Positions 1-9,061 of a DNA stretch of 64,000 bases are shown one piece after another. The notes below the pieces were generated by a model. The model ran no database searches and was not told where the DNA came from. It saw nothing but the letters and a program-made list of their open reading frames with translations. The DNA comes from Bryobacterales bacterium (GTDB taxonomy: Bacteria > Acidobacteriota > Terriglobia > Bryobacterales > Bryobacteraceae), in the NCBI GenBank assembly GCA_016713735.1, contig JADJOP010000011.1, positions 241,549 through 305,548 on the forward strand, written 5' to 3'. Within the stretch, counting starts at the first letter, position 1; the number at the start of each line of letters is the position of its first letter. Both the position numbers and the translations under genes were made by a program.

Positions 1-523
1 ATATGACGGCGCGCCGTTGTGATAGACGAACACCGTGTCGTAGCGGCGGTCGCAGAACAGCGCTCCGCCCAGCGCGCGTATCGCCGGCGGCGTCTGCACC
101 CAGCTCGACGTCTTCAGGTCAAACTCGCCCAGTTCCTGCAACCGCCGGTATTCGGCTTCCGTGAGCAGTTCGACCCCCATCGCAGCCGCCAGGTTCATCG
201 CGCTGTCTTTGGGCGGATGCTCCTTGCGCTCCAGGCGCGCCTCTTTTGTCGAAGCACAAGCTCCGCCGCCCCGCCGGACTCTCCGCCGCGCAATCGGCGA
301 ACAGCAACTCCCCTGTTGCCTCATCGCGCCCGATCACGTCCGGCTCGCCCCCTGTCCGTTCCATCTCCGCCAGCGCCCACAGCTTCCCGGCGTTCTGCTC
401 CAGCCGCGCTTCCACCGCCGCCCACTCGATCCCCTGGTGGCGCCGCGCGTGCTTGGCGAAGCGTGCCCGCAACACGGCCACCAACTCACGCCGCTGTTCA
501 GCCGCCATCTTCTTTGCCGCCAT
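1..523 (-). CDS. DUF4256 family protein, frameshifted and cut by the window edge
   Basis: The first part, from ATG at 523 behind a GGACGGAG ribosome site, reads MAAKKMAAEQRREL and continues to the family hallmark AESPAGRRSLCFDK. After that, one frame gives nonsense, while the neighbouring frame continues a good family match through KDSAMNLAAAMGVELLTE, then FDLKTSSWVQTP, then ALFCDRRYDTVFVYHN, to the window edge. The frames join if one T is removed from the TTTT run at 244-247. The family is known only as a conserved bacterial protein of about 180 residues with no settled function. The 3' end lies outside the window. It sits 23 bp downstream of the MoxR-like ATPase on the same strand, so co-transcription is likely. 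The family call is good; the frameshift is either a sequencing error or a recent mutation. Confidence 0.72.
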
Positions 524-546
524 CTCCGTCCTCCGTCCCCGCGCCG

Positions 547-1386
547 TCAGTCCTGCGCCACCGCCCGCGGAATGTAGCGCAACGCCTCGCCGCCGAGGGT
601 TTGCAACACGGCCAAATGCAGGGCGTCGCGCAACGGCATGCGGTTCTGTTCGAGCGCCCGCACCTTGGTCGCGAAGCGGGCAATGTTGATGCCGTCGCGC
701 ACGGTGTAGCGCTCCTCGTTGGAGTGCGCCACCTGCAGGAAGTCGGTCACATAGTCGAGAATCTGCTGGTCGCCAAAGGGCAGGTTTTCGCGCAGGATCT
801 CCATCTCCTCTTCGCGCTCGGGGAAGTCGATCAGAATCTGCGGCTGCAGCCGCGATTGGATGTACTCCGGCAGGTCGAACGTCGAAGCGTCATCGTTCAT
901 CGTCGCCACGATGCGGAAGTTCGGATGCGCGCGGATCTTCACCCCGGCCACGATCGATTCCACATAGCGCCGGTTGTCGAGCAGCGGCGCCAGCGACGCC
1001 CAACTCTTCTCCGACATCCGGTTGCCCTCATCGAGAATCGCGATGCCCCCGCGCACCATGGCCGACACCAGCGCCGAGGCCACATACCGCAGCTTCTTTT
1101 CGCCCTCGATCACCGGCGTCACCAGCAGATCCTCGGGCCGCGTGTCCACCGTGGCCTGCATGATGAACACTTCGCGCCCCAACCGCCGCGCCGCCGCATA
1201 AGCCAGCGTCGTCTTGCCCACGCCCGGCTTGCCGATCAGCCGCGGGTTCATCGGCAGGTCCCGCTCGTCCACCACCAGCCAGGCCGCCAACAACTGCCGC
1301 ATCACCTCTTCCTGGCCCACCCATCGAACCGCCAGTTCGTCCGGATGCGCCAGGTGAATCGGTACGCCATCGATTTCTACAATCAT
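547..1386 (-). CDS. MoxR-like AAA+ ATPase
   Basis: A 279-residue ATPase of the AAA+ MoxR/dynein-related type, expected to act as a cytoplasmic chaperone-like motor. Walker A is GKPGVGKTT (residues 52-60), Walker B is IAILDE (about 115-120), and the sensor-1 region reads FRIVATMNDD. The C-terminal half has the helical lid expected of the family. The start at 1386 is chosen because a GGAGG stretch lies just upstream; longer in-frame extensions would run into the divergent cytochrome gene. MoxR proteins usually work with von Willebrand factor A proteins, but none is visible here. The only same-strand partner is the DUF4256 gene. The substrate is unknown. Confidence 0.85.
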   Translation of the reverse strand: MIVEIDGVPIHLAHPDELAVRWVGQEEVMRQLLAAWLVVDERDLPMNPRLIGKPGVGKTTLAYAAARRLGREVFIMQATVDTRPEDLLVTPVIEGEKKLRYVASALVSAMVRGGIAILDEGNRMSEKSWASLAPLLDNRRYVESIVAGVKIRAHPNFRIVATMNDDASTFDLPEYIQSRLQPQILIDFPEREEEMEILRENLPFGDQQILDYVTDFLQVAHSNEERYTVRDGINIARFATKVRALEQNRMPLRDALHLAVLQTLGGEALRYIPRAVAQD

Positions 1387-1459
1387 GAACCTCCATTGTC
1401 CGCGATTGGCAGCCCGCGTGCACCGAAGGAAAGGGGAATCGTCCCCCGAGAGGTGGCAT

Positions 1460-1984
1460 ATGCGGGTTGTTGCATCAATCATCATGCTCACGGCGACTGC
1501 GGCTCTATGGGCCCAGACGCCGCCGATTACGGAACAGGCTGCGCGCGGAAAAGTGTTGTTTTTTGAGACAACAAAAGGCCAGCCGTGCGCTACCTGCCAC
1601 CAAATGGAGGGAAAAGGCTCAGAAGCCGGACCGGATTTGAAGTTGATCGCCGCCCTCAGCCCCAAAGGCATCATTATGGCCCTGCTTTCCTCCCGCACCG
1701 CCTACATGCAGGAGGTGAAAACCGCCGCCGGATCAACCTTCCCGGGTCTGCTCAAGGGCCAGGCCGCCGACGTCTCCACGTATTACGATTTCTCCACCAC
1801 GCCGCCCACCAAGCGCGAGCTGAAAAAGGCTGAGATCTCCGACACCAAGGACAACGCGCAGTGGAAACACCCGCCGGAGTCCACCGGCTACACCGTTGAG
1901 GAGCTTGCTGATGTCATCGCCTACGTTCGCTGGGCCGGCAAGGGCCACACGGCCGCTGTCAAGCCTGAGGATATGAAGCACTAG
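1460..1984 (+). CDS. Exported monohaem cytochrome c
   Basis: A 174-residue protein with an N-terminal signal peptide (hydrophobic residues about 3-17, then WAQ) and a single haem-binding CATCH motif at residues 43-47. Methionines near the C terminus could supply the sixth haem ligand. The segment around KGSEAGPDLKLIA resembles the post-haem loop of class I cytochromes. It should carry electrons in the periplasm; the partner enzyme cannot be told. Start ATG 1460 follows an AGAGGTGG ribosome site and the signal peptide begins there, so the longer upstream frame was rejected. It is divergent from the MoxR gene across 73 bp. A 9-bp inverted repeat follows the stop codon. Confidence 0.85.
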   Translation: MRVVASIIMLTATAALWAQTPPITEQAARGKVLFFETTKGQPCATCHQMEGKGSEAGPDLKLIAALSPKGIIMALLSSRTAYMQEVKTAAGSTFPGLLKGQAADVSTYYDFSTTPPTKRELKKAEISDTKDNAQWKHPPESTGYTVEELADVIAYVRWAGKGHTAAVKPEDMKH

Positions 1985-1989
1985 GGAGT

Positions 1990-2285
1990 CCCCAGGCCTG
2001 CTGTTGCCAGTCCGGGCGCGGTGGCTTGTGGGGCCTGGGGCGGTGCTCAACGTGCTGCCCGTCCGATACGTGGCGCCCGCGGCCGCGCAGCCATCCGCTC
2101 TAACGGGGAAAATCTGTCCTCGAAAATTGAAAGGGCGTATGGCTTCGGAGGTTACCATACGCCCTAGGGACGGAGGATTCAGAGACTCAATCTGAAATCC
2201 TTTGTGTGTCGCGAGCACCTTCTTAGGTGGAGGTAGTGCTCGCAACGAGTGATCCCAATGTAACGTCCGCATGCCATCCTTGGGA
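1990..2285 (+). ncRNA. Hairpin-rich gene-free stretch, candidate structured RNA
   Basis: The 377 bp between the cytochrome and the sulfatase hold no convincing gene but five successive inverted repeats. They are CCCCAGGCC/GGCCTGGGG (1990-1998 with 2032-2040), AGGGCGTATGG/CCATACGCCCT (2132-2142 with 2155-2165), GGATTCAGA/TCTGAAATCC with one bulge (2175-2183 with 2191-2200), GCGAGCAC/GTGCTCGC (2211-2218 with 2236-2243) and TCCCAA/TTGGGA (2253-2258 with 2280-2285). The second and fourth present GGAGGT in the apical loop on the plus strand. The first may simply end the cytochrome transcript. No hallmark of RNase P RNA, tmRNA, 4.5S or 6S RNA was seen. That it is one RNA, and its orientation, are inferences. 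Confidence 0.35.
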
Positions 2286-2347
2286 ATAGCAAAACAGTCC
2301 AGTTCGGTACTAGTACGGGCCATGCTTCTCCTGTCCTAGCCCGGTGG

Positions 2348-2353
2348 TACAAT
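2348..2353 (+). promoter_or_regulatory. Possible -10 box for a leaderless sulfatase transcript
   Basis: TACAAT lies 8 bp before the sulfatase ATG at 2362, and no Shine-Dalgarno sequence is present. If used, transcription would start at or beside the ATG, giving a leaderless mRNA. No clear -35 box was found, so this is tentative. Confidence 0.25.
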
Positions 2354-2361
2354 CCCCCTGG

Positions 2362-3764
2362 ATGAAACGCTCAATCCCGCGCAGAGCCCTGCTCGCAGCC
2401 CTCGCCTCTCCCCTGCCGATCCTCGCCCAACCCCAACAGCGCCCAAACATTCTGCTCCTTCTGGGAGACAACTGGGCCTGGCCCCACGCCGGCGCATGCG
2501 GCGATCCCGTCGTCAAAACCCCTGTCTTTGATCGCCTCGCCGCCGAAGGCATCCTCTTCACCCACGCCTTCGCTCCGAACCCCTCTTGCTCGCCCTCGCG
2601 CTCCTCGCTGCTCACCGGCCAGGAAACCCACCGCCTCGGCGCCGCCGCCAGCCTTTACGGCACCCTCCAGGCGAGCATCCCCGCCTACACCACGCTCCTC
2701 GAACAGGCTGGCTACTTCGTCGGCTTTTCCATCAAAGGTTGGGGACCGGCACGCCCGCCGACGGCGGCTACGCCAAGAACCCCCTGCGGCAACCAATTCC
2801 CCGATTTCGAAGCCTTCCTCGCCGCCCGCCCCAAGGGCAAGCCCTTCTGCTTCTGGTACGGCACCCACGACCCGCACGTCCCCTGGGACCGCAACCCCGC
2901 CGCCCGCGACCGCATCGCCCCTCCTCCATCCCCGTCCCGCCCCATCTCCCCGACGCCCCCGAAACCCGCAACGACATCCGCGGCTACTACGCCGAAGTGG
3001 AGCAATTCGACCTCGAAGCCGGCGCCATTCTCGACCGCCTCCGCCGCGACGCCCAACTCGACAACACCGTCACCGTGATGACCAGCGACAACGGCTGGCA
3101 GATGCCGCGCGGCCTGGCCAACTGCTACGACCTCGGCGTCCGCATCCCCATGGCCATCCGCTACCCCAAGGCCATCCGCCCCGCCTCGCGCCACGACGGC
3201 TTCGTCACCCTGGCCGACCTCTGCCCCACCTTCCTCGAAGCCGCCGGCCTGCCCATCCCCACCACCGTCACCGCGAAGAGCCTTCTCAAGCCCCCGCAGC
3301 GCGACGCCGTTTTCCTCGAACGCGAACGCCACGCCAACGTCAGGGCAGGGAACTTGAGCTACCCCATCCGCGGCATCCGCACCCGCGACCACCTCTACCT
3401 GCGCAACCTCGAACCCAACCGCTGGCCCGCCGGCGATCCCACCTTTTACTGGGCCGTCGGCGAATACGGCGACATCGACAACTCAGAAACCAAGCAGCTC
3501 CTCATGCGCACGAAGGCGGAGCCCTACTTCAGCCTCAACATGGGCAAGCGCCCCGCCGAAGAGCTCTACGAACTCAAGTCCGACCCCGGCCAGGTGCGCA
3601 ACCGCGCCGCCGACCCCAAGCTCGCCGCCATCAAGAAGCAGCTCTCCGCCCGCGTCGACCAATGGATGCGCGACACCGCCGACCCCCGCGCCAAAGGCCC
3701 AACCTCCTTCTGGGACGACGCCCCCTACTCCGGACCTAAGTTCAAAGGACGCCCCCCGCAATGA
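2362..3764 (+). CDS. Exported sulfatase, broken by three indels
   Basis: A type I sulfatase of about 467 residues once repaired, hydrolysing sulfate esters, probably of polysaccharides. An N-terminal basic stretch and signal peptide (ending ILAQP) direct export. The N-terminal metal site is PNILLLLGDNW; the catalytic motif CSPSR supplies the cysteine that becomes formylglycine; HDPHVPWD and the SDNGWQMPRG segment follow. The frame is lost after KGWGP (one C missing near 2745), regained at CGNQF (one C extra in 2780-2784), and lost again near 2918-2928 (one base missing). Each fix restores family-like sequence such as PDAPETRNDIRGYYAE. The stop overlaps the next ATG (ATGA), so it is coupled to the sialidase-like gene. 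Confidence 0.78.
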
Positions 3765-4922
3765 CCACGCCCCTCACCCGTCGCGGCCTGCTCGCCACGG
3801 CCACCGGACTCACCGCCGCCCACGCCGCCAGCGCCGCCAACATCGGCCCCGTCGACGTCATCACGCGCCAGCCGCGCTACTACCACGCCTGGGCCACCCT
3901 CGCCAAACGCAAGAGCGGCGAACTCCTCGTCGCCTACTCCGGCGGCCGCGAAGCCCACGTCTGCCCCTTCGGCCGCGTTGAGATCATCCGCAGCTTCGAT
4001 CAGGGCAAAACCTGGAGTTGGCCCCAGGTCATCATGGACACCCCCATCGACGATCGCGACGCCGGCATCATCGAAACCCCGCGCGGCTCGCTGCTCGCCA
4101 CCACCTTCACCTCGCTCGCCTTCTACAAACCGCTGGCCGAAGCCAAAGGCTGGGACGCGGCGCGCCTCGAGCGCTGGAACTCCGTCCTCCGTTCCACCAC
4201 CGCCGAACAGCGGCAATCCCTGCTTGGCTCCTGGATGCTCCGCTCCACCGACAACGGCCACACCTGGACCACCCCCTACCGCACGCCCTGCATGGCCCCC
4301 CCACGGGCCCATCGTGACGCCCCCTCCGGCCGCCTCCTTTACGCCGGCGTCGAATACCCCCGAAACCAACGGCCGCCGCCGCGTCGGCGTCTGGGAATCC
4401 AAGGACGACGGCCTCACCTGGAACTGGCTCGGCCCCATCCCCGGCCGCCCCAACGACGACCCCAATAACTTCCACGAACTCCACTTAGTCGAAGCAGCCA
4501 ACGGCCACTTAGTCGCCCACGTCCGCAACCACAACAAGGAAAACGAGCGCGAAACCCTGCAATCGGAATCCACCGACGGCGGCCGCACCTGGTCCACCGT
4601 CCACCCCATCGGCGTCTGGGGACTCCCCTCCCACCTCCTCCGCCTCCACGACAACCGCCTGCTCATGACCTACGGCTACCGCCGCGACCCCCGCGGCAAC
4701 CACGCCCGCCTCAGCGCCGACAATGGCCGCACCTGGTCCGAGCCCATCATCCTCTCCGACGACGGCCACGGCGACTTAGGCTACCCCTCCACCGTCGAAC
4801 TCGCCCCCAACGACATGCTCACCGTCTGGTACGAACACACCCTCTCCGGCTCGGTCCCCACCAAACTCCCCGAAGGACCGCTCTCCGTGTTGCGTCAGGT
4901 GCGGTGGAAGCTGAAGACGTAA
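3761..4922 (+). CDS. Sialidase-superfamily exo-glycosidase with five Asp-boxes, broken by three indels
   Basis: A Tat-type leader (RRGLLATATGLTAAHA) precedes a six-bladed-propeller type protein of about 386 residues after repair. Five Asp-boxes are visible: SFDQGKTW, STDNGHTW, SKDDGLTW, STDGGRTW and SADNGRTW, the signature of the sialidase/BNR superfamily. Family members cleave terminal glycosidic bonds; the actual sugar is not predictable. Frame changes lie in C runs at 4296-4302 (one extra), 4320-4324 (one missing) and 4357-4361 (one extra); fixing them gives HGPIVTPSGRLLYAGVEYPET in stepwise frames. It is coupled to the sulfatase by ATGA, which suggests joint attack on sulfated glycans. 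Confidence 0.75.
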
Positions 4923-4981
4923 AGGCCCGCACCACCACACCCGAACACCAGTTACTGAACCGCGACCGTTAGGGAGCGGCC

Positions 4982-6331
4982 TCACTCCCCCAACTTAGTC
5001 AAATAGTGCTTCACACTCTCAATCCCGCTAAACAAATTCGGGATATGAAACTTCTCATTCGGCGCATGCAAGTTATCATCCGGCAGCCCGAAGCCCATCA
5101 GCACGCTCGGCATCCCCAGGTGCTTCTGGAACAACCCCACAATCGGAATCGACCCGCCTGACCGGATATACACCGTCTTGTTCTCAAACAGCTCATCCAT
5201 CGCCGCCGCCGCCTTCTGAATGAACGGGCTCGACGGATCAGTGAGCGAAGGCGCCGCGCCGTGCAGGAACTTGAACTCCGCCTTCACCCCCTTCGGCGTC
5301 GCCGCTTTCACCGCCGCCTGAATCTGCTTCAGCGCCTCGGCGGGATCCTGATCGGCCACCAGCCGCGTACTCACCTTCGCCACTGCCCGCGCCGGAATCA
5401 CCGTCTTCGCCCCCTCGCCCACAAACCCGCCGCGAATCCCGTGCACCTCCAGCGTCGGCCGCGCCCACGTCCGCTCGAAGACATGCAGGTTCGGCTCGCC
5501 CGTCAGCGCCACCGAGCCCACCTCCTTCTCGCGATACTCCTCTTCGTTGAACGGCAGCCGCGCCCACGCCGCCCGCTCTTCCGGTGACGGCGGCCGCACC
5601 TTGTCATAGAACCCCGGAATCAGAATCCGCCCCTCGGCGTCCTTCAGCTTCGTCAGGATCTCCGCAATCGCCATCAACGGATTCGGCGCCGCGCCCCCAT
5701 AGATGCCCGAATGCAGATCGACCTTCGCGCCCTCCACATGCAGCTCGCCGTACACCATCCCGCGCAGCCCCGTGCAGATCGTCGGCAGCCCCGCCGCGAA
5801 CATCTCCGTATCGCACACCAGCGCCGCGTCGGCCTTCAGGTGCGCCGGCTTCGAGGCCACATACTCCTCGATGAACTCGCCGCCCACCTCCTCCTCGCCT
5901 TCCAGCAGCACGCGCACATTGATCGGCAGTTTGCCTGTCTCGGCCATCAACTGCGTCAGCGCCTGAATCTGGATCCACACCTGGCCCTTGTCGTCCACCG
6001 CCCCGCGCGCATAGACATTGTCGTTGCGCACCGTCGGCTCAAACGGCGGCGACAGCCACTCATTCAACGGCTCGGCCGGCTGCACGTCATAGTGGCCGTA
6101 GAACAGCAGCGTCGGCTTGCCCGGCGCATGCAGCCACTCCGCCGAAACCAGCGGATGCCGCCCTTCCTTCTCAATGAGACGGACCTCTTCCATGCCCGCC
6201 CGCCGCAACGCGTCAGCGGCAAAATTCGCCGCGCGCAATACGTCGGACTTGTGCTCCGGAGCGGTCGATACGCTGGGGATGCGCAGAAAATCGAATAGGC
6301 CGTCGAGCACGGCCTGCTGGGTGGGACTCAT
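4982..6331 (-). CDS. M20 family metallopeptidase (dipeptidase)
   Basis: A 449-residue cytoplasmic zinc peptidase of the M20 dipeptidase type, close in length to family members of about 450 residues. Metal and catalytic motifs are in order: YGHYDVQP, RGAVDDKG, LEGEEEVGG and CDTEM; near the C terminus NLHAPNEKF supplies the last histidine ligand region. There is no signal peptide. Start ATG 6331 (MSPTQQ) is preferred over 6361 because the extra residues are unlike the family, but neither has a good ribosome site. It is convergent with the sialidase gene (59 bp apart) and divergent from the DUF255 gene. It should release amino acids from short peptides. Confidence 0.88.
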   Translation of the reverse strand: MSPTQQAVLDGLFDFLRIPSVSTAPEHKSDVLRAANFAADALRRAGMEEVRLIEKEGRHPLVSAEWLHAPGKPTLLFYGHYDVQPAEPLNEWLSPPFEPTVRNDNVYARGAVDDKGQVWIQIQALTQLMAETGKLPINVRVLLEGEEEVGGEFIEEYVASKPAHLKADAALVCDTEMFAAGLPTICTGLRGMVYGELHVEGAKVDLHSGIYGGAAPNPLMAIAEILTKLKDAEGRILIPGFYDKVRPPSPEERAAWARLPFNEEEYREKEVGSVALTGEPNLHVFERTWARPTLEVHGIRGGFVGEGAKTVIPARAVAKVSTRLVADQDPAEALKQIQAAVKAATPKGVKAEFKFLHGAAPSLTDPSSPFIQKAAAAMDELFENKTVYIRSGGSIPIVGLFQKHLGMPSVLMGFGLPDDNLHAPNEKFHIPNLFSGIESVKHYLTKLGE

Positions 6332-6406
6332 GGCTTCAGGATGCCACGCCGCGACGCCCAACGCGCGCCTGCCGCCTCACCTCTGCCTGTTACCCTGAAA
6401 GTTCCC

Positions 6407-8507
6407 ATGCAAACCAACCGCCTCGCACAGGAGAAGTCTCCCTATCTGCTCCAACACGCCCACAACCCCGTCGATTGGTATCCCTGGGGCGAGGAAGCCT
6501 TCGCCAAAGCGCGTGCCGAAGACAAACCCATCTTCCTCTCCATCGGCTATTCCACCTGCCACTGGTGCCACGTCATGGAGCGCGAGTCGTTTGAGAGCGC
6601 TGAAACCGCCGAGGTCCTCAACCGCCACTTTGTCCCCGTCAAGGTCGATCGCGAGGAGCGCCCCGACGTCGACCGCATCTATATGATGTTCGTCCAGGCC
6701 ACCACCGGCTCCGGCGGCTGGCCCATGTCCGTATGGCTCACCCCTGACCTCCGCCCCTTCTTCGGCGGCACCTACTTTCCGCCCGACGCCCGTTACGGCC
6801 GCCCCGGCTTCAAGCAGATGCTCGAATACATCGCCCAGGTGTGGCAGGCCGACCGCGCTAAGATCAACACCTCCTCGGCCGACGTCCTGCAGCAACTCAC
6901 CCAGCACGCCGCCATCGCCGCCACGCCCACCTCGCGCATCGACGATAGCGTTGCCGAAAGCCTCTTCTTCCACCTCCGCCGCAGCTACGATTCGACGCTC
7001 GGCGGCTTCGGCGGAGCGCCCAAATTCCCGCGCCCCGTCAGCCTCGCTTTCCTCTTCCGCTTCTTTGCGCTCACCGCCAACGGCGAGGCCCGCGAGATGG
7101 CCCTGCACACCCTCCGCGAGATGGCCAAGGGCGGCATGTATGACCAGATGGGCGGCGGCTTCCATCGCTACTCGGTCGACGAGCGCTGGTTCGTGCCGCA
7201 CTTCGAGAAGATGCTCTACGACCAGGGCCAGCTCGTCTCCGCCCTCATCGAGGCCTACCAGATCACCGCCGACGAGCAGTATGCCGCCATCGCCCGCGAC
7301 GTCATCGAATACGTTCTGCGCGACATGCGCGACCCCGGCGGCGCCTTCTACTCCGCTGAAGACGCCGACAGCGTCATCGACCCCGCCGATCCGCATGAGA
7401 AAGGCGAAGGCGCGTTCTACATCTGGTCCGATGCCGAACTGCGCGCGCTGCTCGGTGAGGCCGCCGATGCGTTTGCCTATCGCTATGGCGTCGAGGCCGA
7501 CGGCAACGTGCGCAACGATCCGCAAAACGAGTTCACCGGCCGCAACATCCTCTTCCAGGCCCACACCATCGAAGAGACCGCCGAGCGCTTCGGGCTCACC
7601 CCCGAAGCCACCAGCGCGCTGCTCGACGACGCCCGCGCCAAGCTCATGGAAGCGCGCAAATCGCGAGTCCGCCCGCATCTGGACGACAAGATCCTCACCA
7701 GTTGGAACGGCCTCATGATCAGCGCCCTCGCCCTTGCCGGCCGCGCTCTCAACGAGCCCCGCTATCGCGACGCCGCTGTCGCCGCCGCCGAGTTCATCCT
7801 CGCCAATATGTGGGATGCCTCGTCGGGCCGCCTGCTGCGCCGCTACCGCGCCGGTGAGGCCGCCATCGACGGCTTCCTCGACGACTACGCCGGCTTCGCC
7901 AGCGCCCTCGTCGATCTCTACGAAGCCACCTTTGACCTGCGCTACATCGAAGCCGCCGGCAAAATGGCCGACGTCATGCGCGCCCGCTTTGAAGACCGCG
8001 AAGGCGGCGGCTTCTTCAGCAGCGCCGAGGGCGACGCGAGCCTGATTCTTGCGCATGAAGGAGGATTACGACGGCGCCGAGCCCTCCGGCAACTCGCTCG
8101 CCGTCAACGCCCTGCTGCGCCTCGCCGCCATCACCGGCAACGAAGCCTTCCAGCGCTCCGCCCAGCGCGCCCTCGATGCCTTTGCCTCACGCCTCAACTC
8201 CCAACCCGTCGTCGCGCCCCTCATGGTCTGCGCCCACATGATCTCCCGCGCCAAGCCGCGCCAGATCGTCTTCACCGGACCCGCCGCCGACCTCCTCCGC
8301 GGCGCCGCCGACCTCCGCTTTCTCCCCGGCGTCACCCTGCTTGCCGCGCGCGATGAAGCCGAACGCACCGCCCTTGCCCGCTGGCACGAAGAGATCGCCG
8401 CCATGCCCATCCTCGAAGGCCAGACCGCCGCGTACGTCTGTGAAAACTTCGCCTGCCAGGCCCCCGTCACCACCTTGGCCGCCCTCGATGCGTTGCTACA
8501 ATCGTGA
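6407..8507 (+). CDS. DUF255 thioredoxin-domain protein (YyaL type), one frameshift
   Basis: The protein opens with the diagnostic block MQTNRLAQEKSPYLLQHAHNP, then a thioredoxin-like fold carrying the STCHWCHVM motif in place of the usual CxxC, followed by a long six-hairpin-glycosidase-like alpha/alpha barrel. Repaired length is about 699 residues, normal for the family. Near 8046-8050 the frame changes; removing one T turns LILAHEGG into LILRMKEDYDGAEPSGNS, a family landmark. The C-terminal tail ends with YVCENFACQAPV. The role is poorly known; some relatives are annotated as spermatogenesis-associated protein 20 homologues. The start is fixed by the conserved N terminus; the upstream reading frame is not conserved. 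Confidence 0.85.
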
Positions 8508-8536
8508 TGGTTCAACCACAAGGAGAAACAGCACAC

Positions 8537-9046
8537 ATGGAACGTCCCGGAGCAATGACCCTGCGCGGTAATCCCTTCACCCTCATCGGGCCTGAGCTGA
8601 AGGTGGGCGACAAAGCCCCTGAATTCGAAGCCCTCGACGGCTCGCTCAAGCCCGTTACGCTCGCTACCACCGGCAACAGCGTGCGCGTCTTCAGCGTCGT
8701 CCCCTCGCTCGACACCCCCGTTTGCGACGCCCAAACCAAGCGCTTCAACGAAGAAGCCGCCAACATGCCCGGCGTCGAAATCTACACCTTCTCGATGGAC
8801 CTCCCCTTCGCCCAAAAGCGCTGGTGCGGCGCCTTCGGCATCGACAAAGTGAAGATGGTTTCCGACCACCGCGACGCGAACTTCGGCCAGGCCTTCGGCA
8901 CCCTCATCAAGGAACTGCGCATCCACTCCCGCGCCATCTTTGTCCTGGACAAAGACAACACCATCAAGCACGTCGAGTATGTGAAAGAGATGTCCGAGCA
9001 TCCCAACTACGACAACGTGATGAGCGCCGTGAAGTCCCTCGCCTAG
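8537..9046 (+). CDS. tpx: Thiol peroxidase
   Basis: A 169-residue atypical 2-Cys peroxiredoxin that reduces hydroperoxides using thioredoxin. The peroxidatic cysteine is C63 in PSLDTPVCD and the resolving cysteine is C97 in KRWCGAFG; both positions and the length match the Tpx family. Start ATG 8537 (MERPGAMTLRGNP) follows an AAGGAG site 12 nt upstream; the alternative ATG at 8555 would still keep the fold. It begins 29 bp after the DUF255 gene, so the two may form an operon. It is cytoplasmic or periplasmic; no clear signal peptide is present, so cytoplasmic is more likely. Confidence 0.95.
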   Translation: MERPGAMTLRGNPFTLIGPELKVGDKAPEFEALDGSLKPVTLATTGNSVRVFSVVPSLDTPVCDAQTKRFNEEAANMPGVEIYTFSMDLPFAQKRWCGAFGIDKVKMVSDHRDANFGQAFGTLIKELRIHSRAIFVLDKDNTIKHVEYVKEMSEHPNYDNVMSAVKSLA

Positions 9047-9061
9047 TCAGCTTCCACTGCA

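Noticed and set aside
1990..2285. RNase P RNA, tmRNA, 4.5S or 6S RNA.
   Set aside because: No diagnostic sequences of these RNAs were seen, such as the RNase P GAGGAAAG box, a tmRNA CCA end with T-arm, or the 4.5S tetraloop.
1733..2323. A 196-codon minus-strand frame running through the hairpin cluster and the cytochrome gene.
   Set aside because: It overlaps the cytochrome and has no family match; the hairpins are better explained as RNA or DNA structure.
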